In this document: piece after piece, positions 1 through 7,377 of the stretch
Layout: the number at the start of each line of letters is the position of its first letter
How positions within the stretch are numbered: the first letter of the stretch is position 1
Assembly (NCBI RefSeq): GCF_900103445.1
Contig: NZ_FNHS01000014.1
Coordinates: 124,001 to 188,000 of the forward strand
DNA from: Methylobacterium phyllostachyos
GTDB lineage: Bacteria > Pseudomonadota > Alphaproteobacteria > Rhizobiales > Beijerinckiaceae
Direction of reading: 5' to 3'
DNA: 64,000 bases
Made by a program: the position numbers and the translations under genes
Notes under the pieces: generated by a model
What the model was told of the DNA's origin: nothing
The model's input: the letters and a program-made list of their open reading frames with translations, nothing else
Databases searched by the model: none

Positions 1-882
1 CGCGACGGGCTGACGGGGTCATTCTTTACGGGCGTGCTGGCCACGCTGGTGGCGACGCCCTGCACGGCGCCGTTCATGGGCTCGGCGGTGGGCTTCGCGC
101 TGACGCAGAGCGCCTGGGTGGCGCTCACCGTCTTCGCGAGCCTCGGGCTGGGCCTCGCTCTGCCGTTCCTGGCGTTGACCGTCTGGCCGCCGGCCCTGCG
201 GGCGCTGCCCCGGCCCGGGGCCTGGATGGAGGTTCTCAAGCAGGTGCTGGCCTTCCCGGTCTACGCCACGGTGGCTTGGCTGGTCTGGGTCCTGGCGCAG
301 CAGGTCGATCCGCGGGGCCTGCTGACGGTTCTGATCGGCCTCGTTCTGGTTGGCTTTTCCGCCTGGGCCTGGGAGCGCGGCCGCGCCACCGCCCCCGGGG
401 CCGCCCGGCTCGCGCAGCTCTGCGCGGTCCTGGCGCTGATCGCCGTCGCGGCCCTGGCGCTCACCCTCCCGCAGGATCGCGCCGGCCCGTCCGCGCAGGC
501 CGCTTCCGGCGGTAGCGAGCCGTTCACGCAGGCCCGCCTCGACGCGCTGATCGGGGCGCACAAGCCGGCCTTCATCAACCTGACCGCCGCGTGGTGCATC
601 ACCTGCGCGGTCAACGAGACGACCTCGCTGTCCACCAAGGCCGTGCGGGCCGCCATGGCCCAGCGGGGCGTGACCTATCTGAAGGGCGATTGGACCAACC
701 AGGACCCCGAGATCACGCGCCTTCTCGAGAAGCACGGCCGAAGCGGTGTGCCGCTCTACCTGCTCTATAGCGGTGCCGGCGAGCCCCAGGTGCTCCCGCA
801 GATCCTCACCGAGGGAACGGTGCTGCAAGCCCTGGCCTCGGTGCCCGCTGCTGCCGACAGGAGCGCGGCTTTGACCCGCTGA
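1..882 (+). CDS. dsbD: DsbD-family thiol:disulfide interchange protein, C-terminal part
   Basis: The gene enters from the left edge, so its N-terminus is missing. The visible frame is open from base 1. It begins in the transmembrane electron-transfer domain, with the ATPCTAPFMG motif typical of DsbD/ScsB proteins, and continues through several hydrophobic segments. It ends in a periplasmic thioredoxin-like domain with the redox pair WCITC. Family members carry electrons from cytosolic thioredoxin across the inner membrane to periplasmic or cytochrome-maturation substrates. An ATG at 34 is internal to the conserved motif region and is not the real start. The gene converges on phoB with a palindromic repeat between them. 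Whether it is DsbD or the related ScsB cannot be settled from this fragment. Confidence 0.8.
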   Translation, partial: RDGLTGSFFTGVLATLVATPCTAPFMGSAVGFALTQSAWVALTVFASLGLGLALPFLALTVWPPALRALPRPGAWMEVLKQVLAFPVYATVAWLVWVLAQQVDPRGLLTVLIGLVLVGFSAWAWERGRATAPGAARLAQLCAVLALIAVAALALTLPQDRAGPSAQAASGGSEPFTQARLDALIGAHKPAFINLTAAWCITCAVNETTSLSTKAVRAAMAQRGVTYLKGDWTNQDPEITRLLEKHGRSGVPLYLLYSGAGEPQVLPQILTEGTVLQALASVPAAADRSAALTR

Positions 883-884
883 TC

Positions 885-983
885 GGGGTTTCCAAAGGGC
901 TTCAGCCCTCTGGCGGGGTTTCGGGCGGTGCCCCGACCAGGGCTCTGCCCTGGACCCGCACAAGGTCTCGACCTTTTGAAACC
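885..983. repeat. Palindromic intergenic repeat, family A copy 1
   Basis: The element starts with GGGGTTTCCAAAGGGC and ends with CCTTTTGAAACC, so its outer arms are inverted. Its interior holds self-complementary blocks, including AGGGCTCTGCCCT. A related element with the same layout lies at 9198-9305. It sits between the convergent dsbD and phoB genes, where its hairpins could act as a bidirectional terminator. That role is inferred. Confidence 0.65.
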
Positions 984-996
984 AGGCTTTGGTGTC

Positions 997-1698
997 TCAG
1001 GCTTCGAGCGAGAAGGTTTCGTCGAAGGCGTAGCCGGAGCCGCGCACCGTGCGGATCGGATCGGGCTGGCGCGGGCCGTTCAACGCCTTGCGCAGGCGCC
1101 CGACATGCACGTCTACGGTCCGCTCGTCGATATAGACGTCGTGGCCCCAGACCCCGTCGAGGAGCTGTTCCCGGGAGAAGACGCGGCCCGGGGCCAGCAT
1201 CAGGAATTCCAGCAGCCGGAATTCGGTGGGGCCGAGATGCAGCTCCTCGCCCGCGCGGCGCACCCGGTGGCCGGTGCGGTCGAGTTCGAGGTCGCCCGCC
1301 GCCAGACGGTCCGAGACATGGGCGGGCTTGGCCCGGCGCAGGAGCGCACGGATCCGAGCCAGTAGTTCCGGGACCGAGAACGGCTTGACGATGTAGTCGT
1401 CCGCCCCCGTGCCGAGGCCACGGACCCGGTCGCCCTCCTCGCCCCGGGCGGTGAGCATGATCACCGGCAGCCGTTCCGTTTCCCGACGGGCGCGGATGCG
1501 GCGACAGAGCTCGATCCCGGAAAGGCCCGGCAGCATCCAGTCGAGCAGGACCAGATCGGGCATGCGCTCGGCCAGGAGAAGTTCCGCATCGTCACCGCGG
1601 GCGGCCGAATCCACCTGGAAGCCCTCGGCTTCCAGGTTGTAGCGCAGCAGCGTGGTCAGCGCCTCCTCGTCCTCGACGATCAGGACCTGCATGCTCAC
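997..1698 (-). CDS. phoB: Phosphate regulon response regulator PhoB
   Basis: An OmpR/PhoB-type response regulator of 233 residues. The receiver domain has acidic residues near the N-terminus (VEDEE), phosphoacceptor Asp53 in LLDWMLPG, Thr83 and Lys105 in the VKPF motif. The C-terminal winged-helix DNA-binding domain ends with TVRGSGYAF. Phosphorylated PhoB activates phosphate-starvation genes through Pho boxes such as the one upstream of pstS here. It is the last gene of the pst-phoU operon, 212 bases after phoU. The start used is GTG at 1698; an ATG two codons later (1692) is an alternative. Its partner kinase PhoR is not encoded next to it. Confidence 0.93.
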   Translation of the reverse strand: MSMQVLIVEDEEALTTLLRYNLEAEGFQVDSAARGDDAELLLAERMPDLVLLDWMLPGLSGIELCRRIRARRETERLPVIMLTARGEEGDRVRGLGTGADDYIVKPFSVPELLARIRALLRRAKPAHVSDRLAAGDLELDRTGHRVRRAGEELHLGPTEFRLLEFLMLAPGRVFSREQLLDGVWGHDVYIDERTVDVHVGRLRKALNGPRQPDPIRTVRGSGYAFDETFSLEA

Positions 1699-1712
1699 GT
1701 TCGATGACCTGT

Positions 1713-1770
1713 TCTAGCGCATCATCCCGGAAAGGCGGCTCCGGTTATCGGAACAGACGATGCAAAACCA
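1713..1770. repeat. Short imperfect palindrome in phoU-phoB gap
   Basis: The arms GCATCATCCCGGAAA and GGAACAGACGATGC face each other across a GC-rich centre. The layout resembles the GATGC-ended intergenic palindromes widespread in Rhizobiales genomes. It lies in the 212-base phoU-phoB gap and might modulate read-through into phoB. The family assignment is from memory and is not tested. Confidence 0.5.
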
Positions 1771-1910
1771 CGGATTGAAAGTATCGCTCCGGCCCTGGTC
1801 TCCGGGACGATGCGCGACAGGCGGATCCGCCGATGGTGCCCAAGGTCCGGCCCGGGCTCAACCGGAACTGAGCGTTTCTGCGGCAAGATCCGGGGATCGC
1901 GGGCGCGCCG

Positions 1911-2630
1911 CTACGGGGCCTGCGCGCCATCCACCGTCGCGTAGTTCGACGCGTCGTTCTTGGGCCGGTCGCCCAGGAGCGTCTCGCCGGTGACGAGGTA
2001 ATGGATCGTCTCGGCGATGTTGGTCGTGTGGTCGCCGATGCGCTCGACGTTCTTGGCGCAGAACAACAGGTGCGTGCAGAACGAGATGTTGCGCGGATCC
2101 TCCATCATGTAGGTCAGGAGTTCGCGGAACAGGGAGTTGTAGAGGGCGTCGATCTCGCCGTCGCGCTCCCACACGTCGTGGGCGGCCTGGAGGTCACGGC
2201 TCGCATAGGCGTCCAGCACGTCCTTGAGCTGACCCTCCGCGAGGTCGCTCATGTGCCGCACGCCCAGCACGATCTTCTGCGCCGGCGCCTGATCGGAGAT
2301 CGCCACAACGCGCTTGGCCACGTTCTTGGCGAGGTCGCCGATCCGCTCGAGGTCACCCGAGACGCGGATCGCCGATATGGTTTCGCGCAGGTCGATCGCC
2401 ATGGGCTGGCGCCGGGCGATCAGCAGCACCGAGCGCTCCTCGATATCCTTCTGCAGGGCGTCGAGGCGCTTGTCGGCGAGGATCACCGCCTGGGCGAGCG
2501 TGTCGTCACGACGCACGAGGGCGTCGGTCGCCTCCGCGGTCATCTTCTCGGCTACGCCGCCCATCTCCGAGATCGAGCGACGCAGGTTCTCCAGGTCGGT
2601 GTCATAGGAGCTGACGATATGGCCGGGCAT
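1911..2630 (-). CDS. phoU: Phosphate signalling protein PhoU
   Basis: A 239-residue, all-helical protein made of two repeated three-helix bundles. Each carries the metal-binding E-R-I-G-D motif (DLERIGDLAKN in the first half, NVERIGDHTTN in the second). PhoU links the Pst transporter to the PhoR kinase and damps Pho signalling when phosphate is ample. The gene lies 60 bases downstream of pstB on the same strand, the standard pst operon position. The ATG at 2630 opens with MPGHIVSSYD, a typical PhoU N-terminus. Confidence 0.95.
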   Translation of the reverse strand: MPGHIVSSYDTDLENLRRSISEMGGVAEKMTAEATDALVRRDDTLAQAVILADKRLDALQKDIEERSVLLIARRQPMAIDLRETISAIRVSGDLERIGDLAKNVAKRVVAISDQAPAQKIVLGVRHMSDLAEGQLKDVLDAYASRDLQAAHDVWERDGEIDALYNSLFRELLTYMMEDPRNISFCTHLLFCAKNVERIGDHTTNIAETIHYLVTGETLLGDRPKNDASNYATVDGAQAP

Positions 2631-2690
2631 AGTGATTCCTTCGGTTTAGGCCCACGCACGGCAATACCGGGCGCCGGCGGGCCGGTTTGA

Positions 2691-3506
2691 TTATCCGAAC
2701 CGTCCGGTGATGTAGTCCTGGGTGCGCTGCTCGGCCGGGTTCATGAACATCCGGTTGGTCGGCCCGAACTCGATGAGCTGGCCGAGATACATGAAGGCCG
2801 TGAACTGCGAGATGCGCGCCGCCTGCTGCATGTTGTGCGTGACGATCACGATGGTGAACTCGTCGCGGAGCTGCTCGATCAGCTCTTCGATGCGGCCGGT
2901 GGAGATCGGATCGAGGGCCGAGGTCGGCTCGTCGAACAGGATCACCTCCGGCTTCTGCGCCACGGTGCGGGCGATGCACAGGCGCTGCTGCTGGCCGCCC
3001 GAGAGGCCGGTCCCCGCCTGCCGAAGCTTGTCCTTCACCTCGTCCCACAGGGCCGCCTTGCGCAGCGATTCCTCGACGCGGACGTCCAGCTCGGCTTTCG
3101 GCAGCTTCTCGTAGAGGCGCAGGCCGAAGGCGACGTTGTCGTAGATCGACATCGGGAAGGGCGTCGGCTTCTGGAAGACCATGCCGATCCGCGAGCGCAG
3201 CTCGTTCAGGTCGATCGACGGATCGAGGATGTTCTCGCCGTCGAGCAGGATCTCACCCTCGGCCCGTTGTTCCGGGTAGAGGCTGTAGATCCGATTGAAG
3301 CAGCGCAGCAGGGTGGACTTGCCGCAGCCCGAGGGCCCGATCAGCGCCGTGACCTGCCGGTCGTGGAAGTTGAGGTTGACGTCCTTCAACCCGTGGAAGC
3401 TGCCGTAGTAGAAGTTCAACCCCTTGACGGCGATGCGCACGGGACCGTCCTCGTCGGCACGGTTGCGGGTCAGCTCGACCGAGGGGAGCGCGGAGGCGGC
3501 GTTCAT
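2691..3506 (-). CDS. pstB: Phosphate ABC transporter ATPase PstB
   Basis: The nucleotide-binding subunit of the high-affinity phosphate importer. Visible motifs are Walker A GPSGCGKST, signature LSGGQQQR, Walker B VILFDEPTSALD and the switch histidine in IVTHNMQQA. The frame opens further upstream, but the ATG at 3506 (MNAASALPSVEL) gives 271 residues, near the usual family length, and leaves a normal 37-base gap to pstA. It works with PstA and PstC at the inner membrane and also takes part in phosphate sensing through PhoU. Confidence 0.95.
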   Translation of the reverse strand: MNAASALPSVELTRNRADEDGPVRIAVKGLNFYYGSFHGLKDVNLNFHDRQVTALIGPSGCGKSTLLRCFNRIYSLYPEQRAEGEILLDGENILDPSIDLNELRSRIGMVFQKPTPFPMSIYDNVAFGLRLYEKLPKAELDVRVEESLRKAALWDEVKDKLRQAGTGLSGGQQQRLCIARTVAQKPEVILFDEPTSALDPISTGRIEELIEQLRDEFTIVIVTHNMQQAARISQFTAFMYLGQLIEFGPTNRMFMNPAEQRTQDYITGRFG

Positions 3507-3543
3507 CGTCGTATCCTCGAGAAGGGTCTCAGTACGCACGGGC

Positions 3544-4434
3544 TCAGCGCGACGTATGCGGCTTGATGACGAGGCGCGCGATGATCGACAGGACAAGGAT
3601 CGTCGCGGTGATCAGGAGGGCGCCCGCCCAGGCCAGGCCCTGCCAGTTCGGGTAGGGCGAGAGGGCGAACTGGTAGATCATCACCGGCAGGTTCGCCACG
3701 CCGCCCATCAGGTCGGGGGAGAACCAGGAATTGTTGTTGAGTGCCGTGAACAGGAGCGGCGCGGTCTCGCCGGCGATCCGGGCCAGCGCCAGGATGATCC
3801 CGGTCACGATGCCCGCCGAGGCGGCCCGCCAGGTGACGCTGACGATCACCGTCGAGGGCGGCGCCCCGAGGGCCGCCCCAGCCTCCCGCAGGGTGCTCGG
3901 CACGAGGCTCATCATGTCTTCCGTGGTGCGCACGATCACCGGCACCGCGATGATGGCCAGAGCGACGCCGCCGGCCCAGCCGGAATAGGTGCCCATCGGC
4001 CGGACCATCAGGGTGTAGACGAACAGGCCGATCAGGATCGACGGTGCCGAGAGCAGGATGTCGTTGAGGAAACGGATCAGCGCTGCCAGCTTCGAGCCCC
4101 GGCCGTACTCGGCCAGATAGGTGCCGGCCATGACGCCGACGGGCGTGGCGATCGTGATGCCGATCCCGGTGAGCACGAGGCTGCCCAGGATGGCGTTGGC
4201 GATGCCGCCGCCCTCGGAACCGGGCCCGGGGGTTGGGTGCGTGAACAGGGCCGGCGTGAAGCCCTGAATGCCCCGGATGATCAGCATGATCAGGATCGAG
4301 CCCAGCACGAGGCCGCCGACCGCCGTCGCGACGGTGCAGGAGACGCGCAGGAGCCGGTCGGCGACGCGGCGGCCCTGGCGGACCCGGCCCGGACGGTGCC
4401 GATCGGTCTGGGCGATCGTGGTGGGGGCGTTCAT
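3544..4434 (-). CDS. pstA: Phosphate ABC transporter permease PstA
   Basis: A 296-residue inner-membrane permease with about six hydrophobic segments. A type-I ABC importer coupling loop is visible (EAGAALGAPPSTVI), which contacts PstB. PstA pairs with PstC to form the phosphate channel. The gene is 10 bases downstream of pstC and 37 bases upstream of pstB, so the three are almost certainly co-transcribed. Confidence 0.93.
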   Translation of the reverse strand: MNAPTTIAQTDRHRPGRVRQGRRVADRLLRVSCTVATAVGGLVLGSILIMLIIRGIQGFTPALFTHPTPGPGSEGGGIANAILGSLVLTGIGITIATPVGVMAGTYLAEYGRGSKLAALIRFLNDILLSAPSILIGLFVYTLMVRPMGTYSGWAGGVALAIIAVPVIVRTTEDMMSLVPSTLREAGAALGAPPSTVIVSVTWRAASAGIVTGIILALARIAGETAPLLFTALNNNSWFSPDLMGGVANLPVMIYQFALSPYPNWQGLAWAGALLITATILVLSIIARLVIKPHTSR

Positions 4435-4444
4435 CGCGCTCTCC

Positions 4445-5422
4445 TCAGGCGGCCTTCACACGGCGCGTCAGCAGCCGGGCGATGATGAGCACCACGAAGG
4501 TGATCACGAACAGGATGCAGCCCAGAGCCATCAGCGCGTTGAGCTGGAGGCCGTCCGCCTCGTTGAACTCGTTGGCGATGCGCGAGGCGATGGTCGAACT
4601 CGGGTCGAAGATCGAGGCCGAGAGCCGGTTGGCGTTGCCGACCACGAAGGTCACCGCCATCGTCTCGCCGAGCGCCCGGCCGAGACCGAGCATGATCGCC
4701 CCGATGATCGAGACGGCCGCCTGCGGCACGAGCACGTGGCGCACCACCTCCCAGGTGGTGCAGCCGATGCCGTAGGCGCTCTCGCGCAGGACGGTGGGGA
4801 TCTGGTCCAGCATGTCGCGGGCGATCGAGGCGATGAACGGCACGATCATGATCGCCAGGATGATGCCGGCCGTGAGGACGCCGACCCCCGAGGGAACGCG
4901 GGCGTAGAGGAGCGTCCCGACGATCGGCAGGCCCTCGACGACGTTCGAGACCGGGATCTCGATGAAGCGCGCGAAGAGCGGTGCGAACACGAACAGGCCC
5001 CACATGCCGTAGATGATGCTCGGTACGGCCGCGAGCAGCTCGATCGTCATCGCGACCGGCTTGCGCGCCCAGCCTGGGCAGAGCTGCGTCAGGAAAACCG
5101 CAATACCCAGGGAAACGGGGACGCCGATCAGGAGCGCCAGGAAAGCCGAGGCCACGGTGCCGATCACGGCGACGAGGGCGCCGTACTGCTCGGTGCCGAC
5201 GTTCCAGGCGCTGGAGGTCAGGAACCCGAAGCCGAACTCCCGGAAGGCCGGCCAGCCGCCGTACAGGATCGAGCCGAGGATGCCGGCGAGGACGAGCAGC
5301 ACCAGCAGAGCCGCACCGTAGGAGAATGTCCGGAACAGCGTATCGAGCGACCGGCTCGGCGCCTTCCGCACGGTCCGTGTGCGGGAGCGATCCAGGGCAA
5401 TCGTTTCTGTCAAAGCGGACAT
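4445..5422 (-). CDS. pstC: Phosphate ABC transporter permease PstC
   Basis: A 325-residue permease with an N-terminal cytoplasmic stretch, a first membrane span near residues 35-55, and further spans around the coupling loop (ESAYGIGCTTWEV). It is the partner of PstA in the Pst channel. The 85-base gap from pstS contains a strong hairpin (5476-5499), which would let the binding-protein gene be expressed above the permease genes. Confidence 0.93.
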   Translation of the reverse strand: MSALTETIALDRSRTRTVRKAPSRSLDTLFRTFSYGAALLVLLVLAGILGSILYGGWPAFREFGFGFLTSSAWNVGTEQYGALVAVIGTVASAFLALLIGVPVSLGIAVFLTQLCPGWARKPVAMTIELLAAVPSIIYGMWGLFVFAPLFARFIEIPVSNVVEGLPIVGTLLYARVPSGVGVLTAGIILAIMIVPFIASIARDMLDQIPTVLRESAYGIGCTTWEVVRHVLVPQAAVSIIGAIMLGLGRALGETMAVTFVVGNANRLSASIFDPSSTIASRIANEFNEADGLQLNALMALGCILFVITFVVLIIARLLTRRVKAA

Positions 5423-5475
5423 CCGCGGTTCTCTGCGAAAGATGACGTGGTAGCGCGATGTGCTCCCGGAAGCGA

Positions 5476-5499
5476 GGGAGGAGGTCGAAACCTCCTCCC
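5476..5499 (-). promoter_or_regulatory. Hairpin between pstS and pstC (possible attenuator)
   Basis: GGGAGGAGGT and ACCTCCTCCC form a perfect 10-bp stem around a CGAA tetraloop, just after the pstS stop. No T-tract follows on the minus strand, so it is more likely an mRNA-stabilising or partial-termination structure than a full terminator. That role is inferred from its place in the operon. Confidence 0.55.
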
Positions 5500-5507
5500 C
5501 GCCGTAC

Positions 5508-6548
5508 TCACATATTGTAGACCGGCTTGCCGTCCTTGCCCTTCACGGTCTTCCACTCTTCGTGGATCAGGCCAACGACGTTGTCGGGCAGCGGAACATA
5601 GTCGAGATCGGACGCGAGCTTGTCCCCGTTCTTGTAGGCCCAGTCGAAGAACTTGAGGACATCGGCGGCCTTGGTCGGATCCGCCGGATCCTTGTGGATC
5701 AGGATGAAGGTCGCCGCCGTGATCGGCCACGCGTCGTCGCCCGGCTGGTTGGTGAGCGCGATGCCGAAGCCCGGGGCCGCCTTCCAGTCGGCGCTGGCGG
5801 CCGCCGCCTGGAACGCCTTGTCGTCCGGCTGCGGGAACTTGCCGGCCTTGTTCTGCAGCAGCGCGTAGGCGAGCTTGTTCTGCTTGGCGTAAGCCGACTC
5901 GACGTAGCCGATGCTGTTGGGCACCTGCTTCACCGTGGCGGTCACGCCCTCGTTGCCCTTGCCGCCCTGACCCACCGGCCAAGAGATCGTGGTGGCCGCG
6001 CCGTACTCCTTCTTCCAGGGCTCGGAGACCTGGGACAGGTAGGTCGTGAAGATGTTGGTCGTGCCGGAGGCGTCGGACCGGTAGACCGGAGTGATGTTGG
6101 TGTCGGGCAGCTTCAGCCCGTCATTGAGCTTCGCGATCCGCGGATCGGTCCACTTCGCGATCTTGCCGGCATAGATGTCGGCGAGCACGTCGCCCGTCAG
6201 CTTGAGCTTGCCCGGCTCGACGCCCGCGATGTTCACCACCGGAACGACGCCGCCCATGACGGTCGGGAACTGGACGAGGCCGTCCTTGGTAAGCTGTTCG
6301 CCCTTCAGCGGCGCGTCGGTGGCGCCGAAATCGACGGTCTTGGCCTGGATCTGCTTGATCCCACCGCCGGAGCCGATCGACTGGTAATTCAGGCCCGAGC
6401 CTGTCTCCTTGCGGTAAGCCTCGGCCCACTTCGAATAAACCGGGAAGGGGAACGTCGCCCCTGCCCCGGTGATGTCGCCGGCGAGCGCCGCGGACGCCAG
6501 CTGGACCGTCGCGAGGCCGACGGCGAGCGCGTAAGCGAAGGGTTTCAT
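5508..6548 (-). CDS. pstS: Periplasmic phosphate-binding protein PstS
   Basis: The start chosen is ATG at 6548, because MKPFAYALAVGL begins a clear signal peptide ending ASAALAGD; upstream in-frame codons are not signal-like. The 346-residue product has the conserved PstS opening ITGAGATFPFPVYSKW and the ligand-loop region IGSGGGIKQI. It captures phosphate in the periplasm and delivers it to PstCA. It is the first gene of the operon, and a Pho box lies about 125-150 bases upstream. Confidence 0.95.
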   Translation of the reverse strand: MKPFAYALAVGLATVQLASAALAGDITGAGATFPFPVYSKWAEAYRKETGSGLNYQSIGSGGGIKQIQAKTVDFGATDAPLKGEQLTKDGLVQFPTVMGGVVPVVNIAGVEPGKLKLTGDVLADIYAGKIAKWTDPRIAKLNDGLKLPDTNITPVYRSDASGTTNIFTTYLSQVSEPWKKEYGAATTISWPVGQGGKGNEGVTATVKQVPNSIGYVESAYAKQNKLAYALLQNKAGKFPQPDDKAFQAAAASADWKAAPGFGIALTNQPGDDAWPITAATFILIHKDPADPTKAADVLKFFDWAYKNGDKLASDLDYVPLPDNVVGLIHEEWKTVKGKDGKPVYNM

Positions 6549-6671
6549 GGAATCTCCGTTGCCGTCGGGCGATGGCCTGCACTGCCCCGCCGGCACGCTC
6601 ATGCCCGCGGCAGAGCCTTGCGGCCGGTCTTTGACAAGACCCAGCGCCGGCCGCCCGATGGGTGCGCGGTT

Positions 6672-6699
6672 ACGACAGGTAGATGACACCGGCATGACA
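6672..6699 (-). promoter_or_regulatory. Pho box (three direct repeats) upstream of pstS
   Basis: Read on the minus strand, the hexamers TGTCAT, TGTCAT and TGTCGT occur at an exact 11-base period (plus-strand 6694, 6683 and 6672). This is the known PhoB half-site arrangement of 7-bp repeats separated by 4-bp AT spacers, with one extra repeat. It lies 124-151 bases before the pstS ATG and is oriented toward it, so phosphate-starvation control of the operon is very likely. Confidence 0.8.
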
Positions 6700-6778
6700 T
6701 CGCGCCGCAGTCCCCGTGGCACGGTTCACCGGTCTCGTGCGTTCCTACCGGTAACGGCACGGAAAGGACGTTGGAACC

Positions 6779-7024
6779 GTGGAGGGCGAAGGGGCCGATT
6801 CAGCGATCGAGGCGGATCCGGGCTGGCTGGCGCTGCATGCCGAGCGGGAAGCCGTGGAGCGTGCCCTGGCCCTGGCTCAGGCGCGTCAGAAGTTCAGCAG
6901 CGATCCCGCGGCGAGCGCGGCGGCGCGGCGCGAAGAAGCCGAGCTGCTCGTCAATCTCGACCGGGTTCTGACCTTGATCCGGGCCGCGGAATATCGCCGG
7001 AGGCCGGGGGCGCGCCGCTGGTGA
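6779..7024 (+). CDS. Small hypothetical protein
   Basis: An 81-residue frame from a GTG start with an AAGGACG-type ribosome site about nine bases before it. The product is rich in Ala, Glu and Arg and predicted helical (for example REAVERALALAQARQ), with no membrane segment or known motif. It diverges from pstS and converges on the NepR-like gene. I do not recognise the family. Confidence 0.5.
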   Translation: MEGEGADSAIEADPGWLALHAEREAVERALALAQARQKFSSDPAASAAARREEAELLVNLDRVLTLIRAAEYRRRPGARRW

Positions 7025-7046
7025 GTCGCCGCGCGGCCGTGTCGAC

Positions 7047-7247
7047 TCAGTTGGCCCGGCGGAGCTCCCGCTCCTTCTGGCGCAGGCGCAGGAGCAGTTC
7101 CACGTGGATGTCGGTGATCGGCTGCGTATCGACGCTGCCCTCGTAGACCGTACGGAGGGAAAGGCCGAGCTGGCGCGTGTCGATCGCGCGCTTCAGCGGT
7201 TCGCCCGCACCCAAAAGCGCCTCGGACTCGACGTCTGACCGCTTCAT
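7047..7247 (-). CDS. Small NepR-like protein
   Basis: A 66-residue protein. Residues 27-60 resemble the NepR anti-sigma-factor core: helix one matches the L-x-x-x-L-R-x-x-Y-[DE] pattern (LGLSLRTVYE) and helix two the P-[IV]-x-[DE]-x-x-x-x-L-L pattern (PITDIHVELLL). NepR proteins hold the general-stress sigma factor EcfG until PhyR titrates them. Neither phyR nor ecfG is adjacent, so this would be an orphan paralogue. The match is by eye; it may be an unrelated helical protein. The upstream region contains TTAA-N7-TTAC, a near-CtrA site, at 7320-7334. Confidence 0.5.
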   Translation of the reverse strand: MKRSDVESEALLGAGEPLKRAIDTRQLGLSLRTVYEGSVDTQPITDIHVELLLRLRQKERELRRAN

Positions 7248-7377
7248 GGCTCCCTCCCGCCCATCGACCGCCCTGAACCCGCTGCGGTGCCGGGATGTCG
7301 ATACTCTCGCCAGGAATGGTTAATAAAACGTTACCGTCAACCCACGGTTAAGGTTACCTGTCACCTTACGCGAGCGC

